The notes under the pieces: model-generated
Database searches by the model: none
The model's input: the letters and a program-made list of their open reading frames with translations, nothing else
Told to the model about the DNA's origin: nothing
NCBI RefSeq assembly: GCF_022549695.1
Contig: NZ_JAKZGS010000001.1
Span: forward strand, 263,815-327,814
Length of the DNA stretch: 64,000 bases
From: Belliella calami
Lineage (GTDB): Bacteria; Bacteroidota; Bacteroidia; Cytophagales; Cyclobacteriaceae
Reading direction: 5' to 3'
Part shown: in pieces, positions 52,226 to 59,947 of the stretch
How the letters are laid out: each line of letters starts with the position of its first letter
How positions within the stretch are numbered: position 1 is the first letter of the stretch
Program-made: the position numbers and the translations under genes

Positions 52226-52257
52226 TTTGCATAAAATAGAAAGTACACCTACATTTG
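52226..52257 (+). promoter_or_regulatory. tRNA-Gln promoter
   Basis: TTTG (52226-52229), 20-bp spacer, TACATTTG (52250-52257): a full match to the Bacteroidetes -33/-7 consensus, 38 bp before the tRNA. Confidence 0.85.
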
Positions 52258-52295
52258 TGACACCTTAAAGAAGAGCAATCAACTGAAAGCGAAAT

Positions 52296-52368
52296 TGGCC
52301 GATGGTGTAACTGGCAACACGTCTGGTTTTGGTCCAGAAGAGTCCAGGTTCGAGCCCTGGTCGGCCAA
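52296..52368 (+). tRNA. tRNA-Gln (anticodon TTG)
   Basis: Acceptor arms TGGCCGA (52296-52302) and TCGGCCA (52361-52367) pair over 7 bp. The anticodon stem-loop TCTGG-TTTTGGT-CCAGA gives anticodon TTG; the T-arm reads CCAGGTTCGAGCCCTGG. CCA is not encoded. Confidence 0.95.
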
Positions 52369-52387
52369 CTTATTAATTATCAATCTG

Positions 52388-52416
52388 CGAAAGGGCGTTC
52401 TAAACGCCCTTTTTTG
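52388..52416 (+). terminator. Terminator after tRNA-Gln
   Basis: AAAGGGCGTT-CTAA-ACGCCCTTTTTTG stem and T run. Confidence 0.85.
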
Positions 52417-52769
52417 TTTTTATCCCACACCTAGATAGTAGCTAGTGATTTTTTGTAGTTAGGATTTCAACATGGTTACAACTTACCGAGCAAAGAAATC
52501 AATTTTCAACCTTCCGTTTCGCTTTCCAAGTACTCTAAATCATTCTTGAAACACCCATCATCCTAAAAATCTATCAAAGTAAAAAGCTATTCTATCATCA
52601 ATTTCTTGGCTTGATTACCTATAATTCAAGTCAAATTCGATTATTATGTGCCTTTTTTTGACAAAATCTATGTTTTTGTTAAAATCCTTTATACGCATAT
52701 ATGGAATTAAGGAAATTTGGTTTTAAATTCAACTTTAGAAAAACAACTAAAATTTAAACGAAGTAAACT

Positions 52770-52949
52770 ATGAGCAGATTTGAGACACTTAAATCAATGA
52801 TTTCCGAAATGGAAGATGATTTCACTAAGTTTTATGAAAAAGGAAATAAAGCTGCAGGAACAAGAGTTAGAAACAGCATGAACGAAATCAAAAAACTTGC
52901 TCAGGAGATCAGAGTAGAAGTTACTGAAATCAAAAATTCAGCGAAATAA
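52770..52949 (+). CDS. Hc1-like mini histone, 59 aa
   Basis: An ATG at 52770 opens a 59-aa basic-acidic helical protein (MSRFETLKSMISEMEDDFTK then FYEKGNKAAGTRVRNSMNEI and KKLAQEIRVEVTEIKNSAK). The FYEKGNKAAGTR-V-R and K-x-LAQ-x-IR segments are characteristic of the short histone H1-like (Hc1) proteins of Bacteroidetes, thought to bind DNA. A 15-bp terminator stem follows. Confidence 0.88.
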   Translation: MSRFETLKSMISEMEDDFTKFYEKGNKAAGTRVRNSMNEIKKLAQEIRVEVTEIKNSAK

Positions 52950-52953
52950 TTTA

Positions 52954-52993
52954 AATAAGAACACCTTGAATTACTTCAAGGTGTTCTTATTTA
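52954..52993 (+). terminator. Terminator after the mini histone gene
   Basis: AAGAACACCTTGAA-TTAC-TTCAAGGTGTTCTT with a following T-rich run; a very stable, long stem. Confidence 0.9.
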
Positions 52994-53223
52994 AATTATT
53001 AGTATGTTCATATGCACACAAGTGTCTATATTTATTATTCATCTAATTTTGTTTTTGCCATTTTTTCCCTTGGCTATATTAATTTTATAAACCACATCTT
53101 TGAATCATTAAAGACAGTTAAATATTTTATTTTTTTAAGAATAATTCCGAGAATATATTACTGATAATTAACAGGTTAAACTTTAAATAAAAGTATTCAT
53201 TAGGCTTTCCTTGCTACAAAGCA

Positions 53224-53253
53224 TTGTATCAACGGAATCTTTTCCTACATTTG
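53224..53253 (+). promoter_or_regulatory. tRNA-Pro promoter
   Basis: TTG (53224-53226), 19-bp spacer, TACATTTG (53246-53253), 28 bp before the tRNA. The -7 octamer is identical to that of tRNA-Gln. Confidence 0.8.
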
Positions 53254-53281
53254 TGCTACGATTGATCAAAAAGTCAATTTT

Positions 53282-53358
53282 CGGGGTGTAGCGTAGCCCG
53301 GTATCGCGCCTCGTTTGGGACGAGGAGGTCGTAGGTTCGAATCCTGCCACCCCGACCA
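53282..53358 (+). tRNA. tRNA-Pro (anticodon TGG)
   Basis: Acceptor arms CGGGGTG (53282-53288) and CACCCCG (53348-53354) pair over 7 bp. The anticodon arm CCTCG-TTTGGGA-CGAGG gives TGG; the T-arm reads GTAGGTTCGAATCCTGC. Discriminator A and an encoded CCA follow (53355-53358). Confidence 0.95.
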
Positions 53359-53379
53359 GCGTGAATTTTAATTCACGTA

Positions 53380-53418
53380 AAAGCATGTAAATCAAACGAT
53401 TTACATGCTTTTTTTTTG
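53380..53418 (+). terminator. Terminator after tRNA-Pro
   Basis: AAAGCATGTAAATC-AAAC-GATTTACATGCTTT followed by a run of T. Confidence 0.9.
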
Positions 53419-53419
53419 T

Positions 53420-53890
53420 TTTTACCGATACAAAAAACACACATCTGATTTCAATAAAAACGAGACCAATTCGGTGAGCTAAATTAAGTGTTTTTAGTAT
53501 CTGAAATATTACACTTTGGACATGAAGGGGCATTATAATTTGCGGAATTAGTCAACAGAAGACAGCACACGAGAACTTAAAATCGTTTATCCAACAACCT
53601 ATTGTTTGGCTAGATCCAAGATAGAGGTTACACATATTAAATTTTCACTTTAGGAATCCAGTTGAACTAAAATCTTTACTAGTACTGCCACTTTAACATT
53701 GGTACTTTTGCAGTAAATCATGAGAAAATTTAAAATTTATTTAGTGAGAACAGTAAGAGTTTTCAATTTAGAAGCATAAGATTCTTGAAAATGTTATTAA
53801 TAATATACTTGTCAAATATTATGGATTTTAATTTTGAAACCGATTTCATTTGTTATATTTTAGATTTTTGAAAATGAATCTAAAAATCAT
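53420..53890. other. Gene-free stretch before the GH43 gene
   Basis: I see no gene, tRNA or repeat over about 470 bp. The 3' part must hold the GH43 promoter, but the best -7-like box (TATATTTT near 53854) is a weak match. Confidence 0.5.
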
Positions 53891-53897
53891 ATAACCT

Positions 53898-55007
53898 ATG
53901 AACCTAAAATCATCAAAACCTATTTTAGCTCTATCAGCCGCTGCAGCGTTAATATTTTCTGCATGTGGGAACCAACAAAATTCTGAAGAAACAGAAGAAG
54001 TCAAAATTGAAGAAACTACACAAAGCAAATTTCTTTCAGAACCATTGATAAGCCATATCTATACAGCAGACCCATCTGCGCATGTTTTCAATGGCAAAAT
54101 ATACATTTATCCATCACATGATGTAGAGTCAGTAGTCGAAGAAGACGACTCTGGAGCGCATTTCAACATGAGAGATTACCATGTATTCAGCATGGAAACG
54201 ATAGACTCCGAACCTAAGGATCATGGTCTAGCGCTCGATGTGGATGATGTACCATGGGCCAAAAGACAAATGTGGGCTCCTGATGCAGCTGAAAAAGACG
54301 GTAAATTTTATCTTTATTTTCCAGCAAAAGACCATGATGATATTTTTAGGCTTGGCGTGGCTGTGAGCGACAAGCCTGAGGGCCCTTTTGAGGCACAGCC
54401 AGAACCAATGAAAGGTTCTTTCAGCATTGACCCTGCTGTGTTTCAAGATGGAAATGAATACTATATTTATTGGGGTGGAATCTGGGGTGGACAGCTGCAA
54501 AAGTGGAGAACAGGCGAATACCTATCTACTGGAGACTCTCCCTATGACGACGAACCTGCCGATGATGAACCAGCTATCAGCCCAATGATTGCCAAACTTA
54601 GCAATGATATGCTCGAATTTGGGGAAGCGCCAAAAGAAATAAAGATCCTTGACAAAGATGGATCACCGATTTTGGCTGGAGACCATGAAAGAAGATTCTT
54701 TGAAGCAGCTTGGGTTCACAAATACAACGACAAATACTACTTCTCCTACTCTACCGGCGACACACATAATATAGCTTATGCTATCGGTGACTCTCCATAT
54801 GGACCATTTACTTACCAAGGAGTGATCTTAAAACCTGTTCAAGGATGGACAAATCATCACTCTATAGTAGAAGTAGATGAAAAATGGTACATCTTTTACC
54901 ATGATACCGAGCTTTCAGGTGAAACACATTTGAGAAATTTAAAAATGACGGAAATGACCCATAATGCAGATGGGACTATCGAAATGATTGAGCCAATTTT
55001 GAAGTAA
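53898..55007 (+). CDS. GH43-family glycoside hydrolase, lipoprotein
   Basis: This 369-aa enzyme has a lipoprotein signal (ALSAAAALIFSAC, lipidated Cys23) and a five-bladed propeller GH43 domain. Catalytic residues visible are the base Asp in YTADPSAHVF, the modulator Asp in SIDPAVFQDG and the acid Glu in RRFFEAAWVHKY. GH43 enzymes act on arabinose- or xylose-containing chains (arabinofuranosidase or beta-xylosidase). It is anchored in the outer membrane or faces the periplasm. It precedes the xylan-use genes but is on the other strand. Confidence 0.85.
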   Translation: MNLKSSKPILALSAAAALIFSACGNQQNSEETEEVKIEETTQSKFLSEPLISHIYTADPSAHVFNGKIYIYPSHDVESVVEEDDSGAHFNMRDYHVFSMETIDSEPKDHGLALDVDDVPWAKRQMWAPDAAEKDGKFYLYFPAKDHDDIFRLGVAVSDKPEGPFEAQPEPMKGSFSIDPAVFQDGNEYYIYWGGIWGGQLQKWRTGEYLSTGDSPYDDEPADDEPAISPMIAKLSNDMLEFGEAPKEIKILDKDGSPILAGDHERRFFEAAWVHKYNDKYYFSYSTGDTHNIAYAIGDSPYGPFTYQGVILKPVQGWTNHHSIVEVDEKWYIFYHDTELSGETHLRNLKMTEMTHNADGTIEMIEPILK

Positions 55008-55142
55008 ATGATTTTCATAAAATCTGCCAATTGTCAATACTATCATTTGCTGTATAGAAAATCAGTTATTGATTATGAGATGATCGTATAGATGCATAAA
55101 AAAAGAAAATATACGTTTAAAACTGACTAAGGATTCACACAA

Positions 55143-55182
55143 CAAAAGGCCCTTCCAAATTAACTGGAAGGGCTTTTTATTA
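55143..55182 (+). terminator. Terminator after GH43
   Basis: AAAGGCCCTTCCA-AATTAAC-TGGAAGGGCTTTTT. Confidence 0.85.
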
Positions 55183-55245
55183 GATTGTCTTCAGATTACG
55201 TCATCCAACAAATTTCTGAAAACCAACACAGATTCTATCAATCGA

Positions 55246-56415
55246 TCAATTGCTTTTTAATTTTGCTATTACAAGAATGGGATTGTCACCATTTTCGGTT
55301 TTGTCCTTCAGTTTTCTTATAGGTTCATTCTTGGATAATATAAACTTCTGAAAATTAACAGCCTCCTCAGAAGTTCCATGCAATAGATTTGGATCTAAGG
55401 TATAATATATGTCGTCACCGTCCATGCCATACATTAGACTCATCATACCAAAATCTGGCATATGCGTAAAGCCACGAGTATCATAAATTTTATCTAATTC
55501 CTTATTAAACAAAACTGTATGCATACCTTCAGTCCCACTGTAATATTGAAAATAAATCCATCTATCTGATTCAAAAATTCGATCAATATTGTAAATATAT
55601 TTAGATTCCTTTAAGGCAAACATTTGGTCTCTTGAAGACAATCCCTCAATACTTTTAAGAAATTCTTCCGTGATTGTATAATTTCCAAAATCAAAACGAT
55701 ACTTAAGACTATAGCCTTCCATATCAACTTCATAGATGACATTTTCAAACATCGGATATACATATGCTTTGTTCTGATAAGAATAGCTACCGTGAAAAGG
55801 TGATGTAATAGAATGGTCTATGGTAAAACTCTTTTCTATAAAATTGTCCTTAAAATTTAAATCATTATCTAACGTTTTTACATAATGTTTATGGGATTCA
55901 GAATTCCTATTCCCAAAATAGAAGCAAAAACCTTTTCCATCAATTGGTATAATTGATTCTAAAGGGTCATTATATTTTCTTTTTGACAAGAACTGCAAAG
56001 TAGAATCATACATTAATAACTCCATCCCTGTTCTTTGGTTATTAATCATTAAATAACCATTAATTTCGTCAATTATAAATTGATCACAGCTCGAATATTG
56101 GTCAGGACCAGAGCCAAAACTTCCCAATTTTGAAAGAAATGTCCCATCAGCATTAAAGCAAAGAACCTTATCCCTATCCTGTATAAAATATTTATTGTTA
56201 AAGTATTTTACACTATGGATATCCCCAATTAGTGATTCATTTGTAGTTTCCAATGGCAAAAAAATGACTTCTTCAATGACTTCTGATATTGGTATTTTAT
56301 TATTCTCCGTCGGATCCAGAACGAAGGTTTTTGTATCCACCATACTTTTCGTTATCTCTGTAGAATTACAAGAAATAACGAGTATAGCGATCAATATATT
56401 TAGGTATTTTGACAT
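55246..56415 (-). CDS. 6-bladed beta-propeller lipoprotein
   Basis: This 389-aa protein has a lipobox (LIAILVISC, Cys16) and repeated beta-propeller blades. Features typical of the Bacteroidetes 6-bladed propeller family (PF17170-like) are VIEEVIFLPLETTNESLIGD, KVLCFNADGTFLSKLGSFGS with GPDQYSS, and FDNTKYVY-type strands. Such lipoproteins are often found near glycan-use loci and their ligand is unknown. No partner gene overlaps it. Confidence 0.8.
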   Translation of the reverse strand: MSKYLNILIAILVISCNSTEITKSMVDTKTFVLDPTENNKIPISEVIEEVIFLPLETTNESLIGDIHSVKYFNNKYFIQDRDKVLCFNADGTFLSKLGSFGSGPDQYSSCDQFIIDEINGYLMINNQRTGMELLMYDSTLQFLSKRKYNDPLESIIPIDGKGFCFYFGNRNSESHKHYVKTLDNDLNFKDNFIEKSFTIDHSITSPFHGSYSYQNKAYVYPMFENVIYEVDMEGYSLKYRFDFGNYTITEEFLKSIEGLSSRDQMFALKESKYIYNIDRIFESDRWIYFQYYSGTEGMHTVLFNKELDKIYDTRGFTHMPDFGMMSLMYGMDGDDIYYTLDPNLLHGTSEEAVNFQKFILSKNEPIRKLKDKTENGDNPILVIAKLKSN

Positions 56416-56432
56416 ACAAAATTATTTTTTAT

Positions 56433-56833
56433 GATTATCCGCAATCATGCCACTAATCAATCAAAAGATTGTTTTTTGGCAAACTGATACAAATAGATAT
56501 TGGATATTTATTGATATTGGTTCGAAGTCACAGGTTAATTCAATTATTTAGATTCTACTGGTATGAAAACGGATATACATATTATTTTTATTAAAGTGGC
56601 TACAACAAAATCAATAAGTCTTTTTCAAGTAAATATCGATAAATTGTATAGGTGGTAGCAGACTTCGTGGCACATGTCTGTTGAAACACTAAATAGTTTA
56701 ATTGACTTGCAAAACGTGATAAATACCACATTGGCTGAAATCACTTGAACAAAGTTATTGTCCCATCTTTTCTCATTGTATTTTTGGATTAAAACCAAAG
56801 TGTTCTTTAAAATAGAGAGGAGTAACCAATAAA
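56433..56833. repeat. Intergenic region with partial dispersed-repeat blocks
   Basis: GATTATCCGC begins at 56433; AACGGATATACATAT and AAAGTGGCTAC (about 56568-56602) match blocks of the repeat near 49540. No gene is seen in about 400 bp. Confidence 0.5.
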
Positions 56834-56890
56834 GATTATCCGCTATAATTCATGTGACAAATTCACATATTTGTATCATAGCGGATAATC
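56834..56890. repeat. Perfect 13-bp palindromic repeat after xylA
   Basis: GATTATCCGCTAT (56834-56846) and ATAGCGGATAATC (56878-56890) enclose a second inverted pair ATGTG/CACAT. It is next to the xylA stop and may also end its transcription. It is the most symmetric member of the repeat family. Confidence 0.7.
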
Positions 56891-56896
56891 ATCTTT

Positions 56897-58210
56897 CTAT
56901 ATAAACTGATTCAAGATATTCTCATATCTCTCTTGCTTTCCACTTGTTTTCTTAGGTTCACCAACTGCAAGTGCATGGGCTCTAAGGTCTTCAAGGGTAA
57001 GTTTGCCATTTTCGAATTCACTACCTTTTCCAGCATCAAAAGAAGCATATCTTTCTTTTCTCAAGGTCTTGTAGTCAGATTTTTGGATAATTTCATCTGC
57101 AATAATCAATGATCTTGCAAATGCATCCATACTTCCAATGTGTGCATGGAACAAATCTTCCATATCTGTAGAGTTTCTCCTGATCTTCGCATCGAAGTTC
57201 ACTCCTCCTCCATCGATTCCTCCTCCTTCGAGAATCACCAACATAGATTCAGTCAACTCCTGCAAGTTGATAGCAAACTGATCGGTATCCCAACCATTCT
57301 GATAATCACCTCTGTTTGCATCTATACTACCCAACATCCCTGAATCTACAGCTACCTGCAATTCATGCTGGAAAGTATGTCCAGCCAAAGTAGCATGGTT
57401 TACTTCCAAGTTCAATTTGAAATCCTTGTCCAACCCATGTTGTCTCAAGAAACCAACAACCGTCGCTGCATCATAGTCATACTGATGTTTTGTTGGTTCC
57501 ATAGGCTTTGGCTCGATCAAGAAATTCCCTTTGAAGCCTTTTGATCTAGCATAATCTCTAGCCATGGTCAAGAACTGCGCAAGGTGAGATGTCTCACGCT
57601 TCATGTCAGTATTGAGTAAAGACATATAACCTTCTCTTCCACCCCAGAATACATAATTTTCTCCACCAAGCTTGATAGTGGCATCGATTGCATTTTTTAC
57701 TTGGGTACCAGCCCAAGCCAATACGTCAAAGTCAGGATTGGTAGAAGCACCATTCATATATCTTGGGTTAGAAAATACATTAGCTGTACCCCAAAGTAAT
57801 TTCACCCCAGTTTCTTTTTGCTTTTCCAAAGCATAGTCAGTGATGATCTTCATTCGCTCTTCGTATTCTTCGATAGAAGCACCTTCGTCAATCAAATCCA
57901 CATCATGGAAACAATAATATGGAGCACCGATTTTCACGAAAAATTCAAAAGCTGCATCCATTTTATCCTTTGCACGCTGCACTGCATCTTCGCTTGCATC
58001 CCATGGATGAACGATCGTACCTGGACCGAAAGGATCACCTCCAGTGCCACAGAATGAATGCCAGTAAGCGATGGCAAATTTAAAATGGTCTTTCATCGAT
58101 TTTCCTGCAACAACTCTATTTTCATCATAGAATTTAAATGCAAAAGGATTACTTGACTCTCTGCCCTCAAACTTGATCTTGTCGATGTTTGGGAAATAAG
58201 TTTTTGACAT
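56897..58210 (-). CDS. xylA: Xylose isomerase
   Basis: XylA converts D-xylose to D-xylulose. The 437-aa protein has [16 protein letters not shown] at the active site, [13 protein letters not shown], the [16 protein letters not shown] metal-ligand strand, [14 protein letters not shown] and a C-terminal [14 protein letters not shown] motif. It needs divalent metal ions. It is followed by xylB's product in the pathway, though the two genes are 221 bp apart with a dispersed repeat between them. Confidence 0.97.
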   Translation of the reverse strand: MSKTYFPNIDKIKFEGRESSNPFAFKFYDENRVVAGKSMKDHFKFAIAYWHSFCGTGGDPFGPGTIVHPWDASEDAVQRAKDKMDAAFEFFVKIGAPYYCFHDVDLIDEGASIEEYEERMKIITDYALEKQKETGVKLLWGTANVFSNPRYMNGASTNPDFDVLAWAGTQVKNAIDATIKLGGENYVFWGGREGYMSLLNTDMKRETSHLAQFLTMARDYARSKGFKGNFLIEPKPMEPTKHQYDYDAATVVGFLRQHGLDKDFKLNLEVNHATLAGHTFQHELQVAVDSGMLGSIDANRGDYQNGWDTDQFAINLQELTESMLVILEGGGIDGGGVNFDAKIRRNSTDMEDLFHAHIGSMDAFARSLIIADEIIQKSDYKTLRKERYASFDAGKGSEFENGKLTLEDLRAHALAVGEPKKTSGKQERYENILNQFI

Positions 58211-58249
58211 AATACTATAGGTTTACTTTTGTTGAAATTTATTTTATTT

Positions 58250-58430
58250 GATTATCCGCTACTTTACCAGAAATGAAGAAAGCAAACCATCATGTTGTGG
58301 ATAATCGTCAACTACGCCACGCCTGTCCGCCGTGGTGGAGCGCACAAGTGTCAACGGACGACAGTCAACAGAAATGAAAACCCGTTGATGGAGAAACTTT
58401 GTTTGGCTAGTGGAAAAGTCGCAGATAATT
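58250..58430. repeat. Dispersed intergenic repeat, copy C, with a nested insertion
   Basis: Same block order as copy A: GATTATCCGC, GGATAATCGTCAACT, GTCAACGGACGACAGTCA, CCCGTTGATGG and GAGAAACTTTGTTTGGCTAG. About 37 bp, starting CGCCACGCCTGTCCGCCGTG, interrupt the GTCAACT...CAACGG junction relative to copy A. It lies between xylB and xylA. Confidence 0.75.
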
Positions 58431-58431
58431 A

Positions 58432-59925
58432 TTATTTTAAATGGTTTTCAAGGTTATCAAGCCAATTTGCATAGACTTCTTTATACATTTCTAATTTGCT
58501 AGGACTTGGTTCTAAGGAAGCGATTTTTTCAAGGCCAATGAAAGCATCAGCAGCATGGGCATAAATCCCTAATCCTACACCCGCTCCCCTTGCAGCCCCT
58601 TGCGATCCATCTGTATCATAAAGTTCCAAAGCGACTTCATTCATATGGATAAAAGTCTCTCTAAACAATGGACTCAAAAACATGTTTGCATGGCCTGCTT
58701 TGACTGTATTCAAGTTTAGACCCATTGCCTTCATGATGTCAAATCCATAAGTCAAAGATGCGACTATACCTTCCTGGGTTGCTCTCAATATGTGTTTTTG
58801 ATTGTGTTTCAAAAGATTAATACCATTCAAATGCGCACCTATATGCCTATTTTCCATGATTCTTTCGACACCATTTCCGAAAGGTATAAAACTCAGGCCT
58901 TCTGCACCAATGGGCACTTGAGATGCCATTTCGTTCATCTCTGGATAAGAAATATTCTCCCCACCTAGCAATCTCTTCACCCAAGAATTCAAAATCCCAG
59001 TACCATTGATACATAAAAGCACTCCATAACTAGGGTTTTCTTTCGTATGGTTTACATGGACAAAAGTATTTACTCTGGATTTAGGATCGTATAGTGGCTT
59101 GTTGGCAACTCCGTAGACTGTACCAGATGTACCCGCTGTCGTTGCTAATTCCCCGTCATTTAACACATTCAAGGAAAAGGCATTGTTTGGTTGATCACCT
59201 GCTCTATACGTAATAGGGATACCAGCTTCAATACCAAGTAACTCAGAAACTTCTCGGCTCACTTCTCCTTGCAAAGAAAAAGATGGAACTGCTTTTGGCA
59301 ATAGACTCTTGTCTATTCCATAATAATCAAGAAGATTCTGGGAAATTCCATTTGCCTTGAAATCCCAAAATACTCCTTCAGAAAGCCCAGATTCTGAAGT
59401 CAAAATATCACCGGTAAGCTTCATGGCAATGTAATCTCCAGGAAGCATCATTTTATGGATTTTGGAATAATTATCCGGTTCGTTTTCCTTGACCCATTTC
59501 AGTTTTGAAGCGGTGAAATTTCCTGGAGAATTCAACAAATGCGGAAGGCAATATTCTGACCCTAATGCTTCAAACGCTTGATTACCGTAACTCACTGCTC
59601 TACTATCACACCAAATGATCGATGGTCTGATTACTTGGTGATCTTTGTCAACCAAAACCAACCCATGCATTTGGTAGGAAATCCCAATAGCCTTTACCTC
59701 TCCTTTTTGGATATTTGCTGACTTCACAATTTCTCGTGTAGTTTCCACTATATACTTCCACCACATCTCAGGATCTTGTTCTGCCCAATCCTTCTGCAGA
59801 GAATGGATAGGCATTTCTACCTTAGGAAGACCTTGGGAAGACACCACTTTTCCAGTGTCCGCATCAAGCACTGTAGCCTTGACTGACGAACTCCCGATAT
59901 CATATCCAATCAATAATTTTCTCAT
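58432..59925 (-). CDS. xylB: Xylulokinase
   Basis: XylB phosphorylates D-xylulose for the pentose phosphate pathway. The 497-aa FGGY kinase starts at ATG 59925 (MRKLLIGYDIGSSSVKATVL); the longer frame from 60009 lacks family similarity. It has GISYQMHGLVLVD, SPGNFTASKLKWVKE, AGDQPNNAFSLNVLNDGELA, TTAGTSGTVYG and the C-terminal DTDGSQGAARGAGVG. It lies 22 bp after the GH115 gene, so both are likely on one transcript. Confidence 0.95.
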   Translation of the reverse strand: MRKLLIGYDIGSSSVKATVLDADTGKVVSSQGLPKVEMPIHSLQKDWAEQDPEMWWKYIVETTREIVKSANIQKGEVKAIGISYQMHGLVLVDKDHQVIRPSIIWCDSRAVSYGNQAFEALGSEYCLPHLLNSPGNFTASKLKWVKENEPDNYSKIHKMMLPGDYIAMKLTGDILTSESGLSEGVFWDFKANGISQNLLDYYGIDKSLLPKAVPSFSLQGEVSREVSELLGIEAGIPITYRAGDQPNNAFSLNVLNDGELATTAGTSGTVYGVANKPLYDPKSRVNTFVHVNHTKENPSYGVLLCINGTGILNSWVKRLLGGENISYPEMNEMASQVPIGAEGLSFIPFGNGVERIMENRHIGAHLNGINLLKHNQKHILRATQEGIVASLTYGFDIMKAMGLNLNTVKAGHANMFLSPLFRETFIHMNEVALELYDTDGSQGAARGAGVGLGIYAHAADAFIGLEKIASLEPSPSKLEMYKEVYANWLDNLENHLK

Positions 59926-59947
59926 TTTCAAACAATCATTTAAGATT

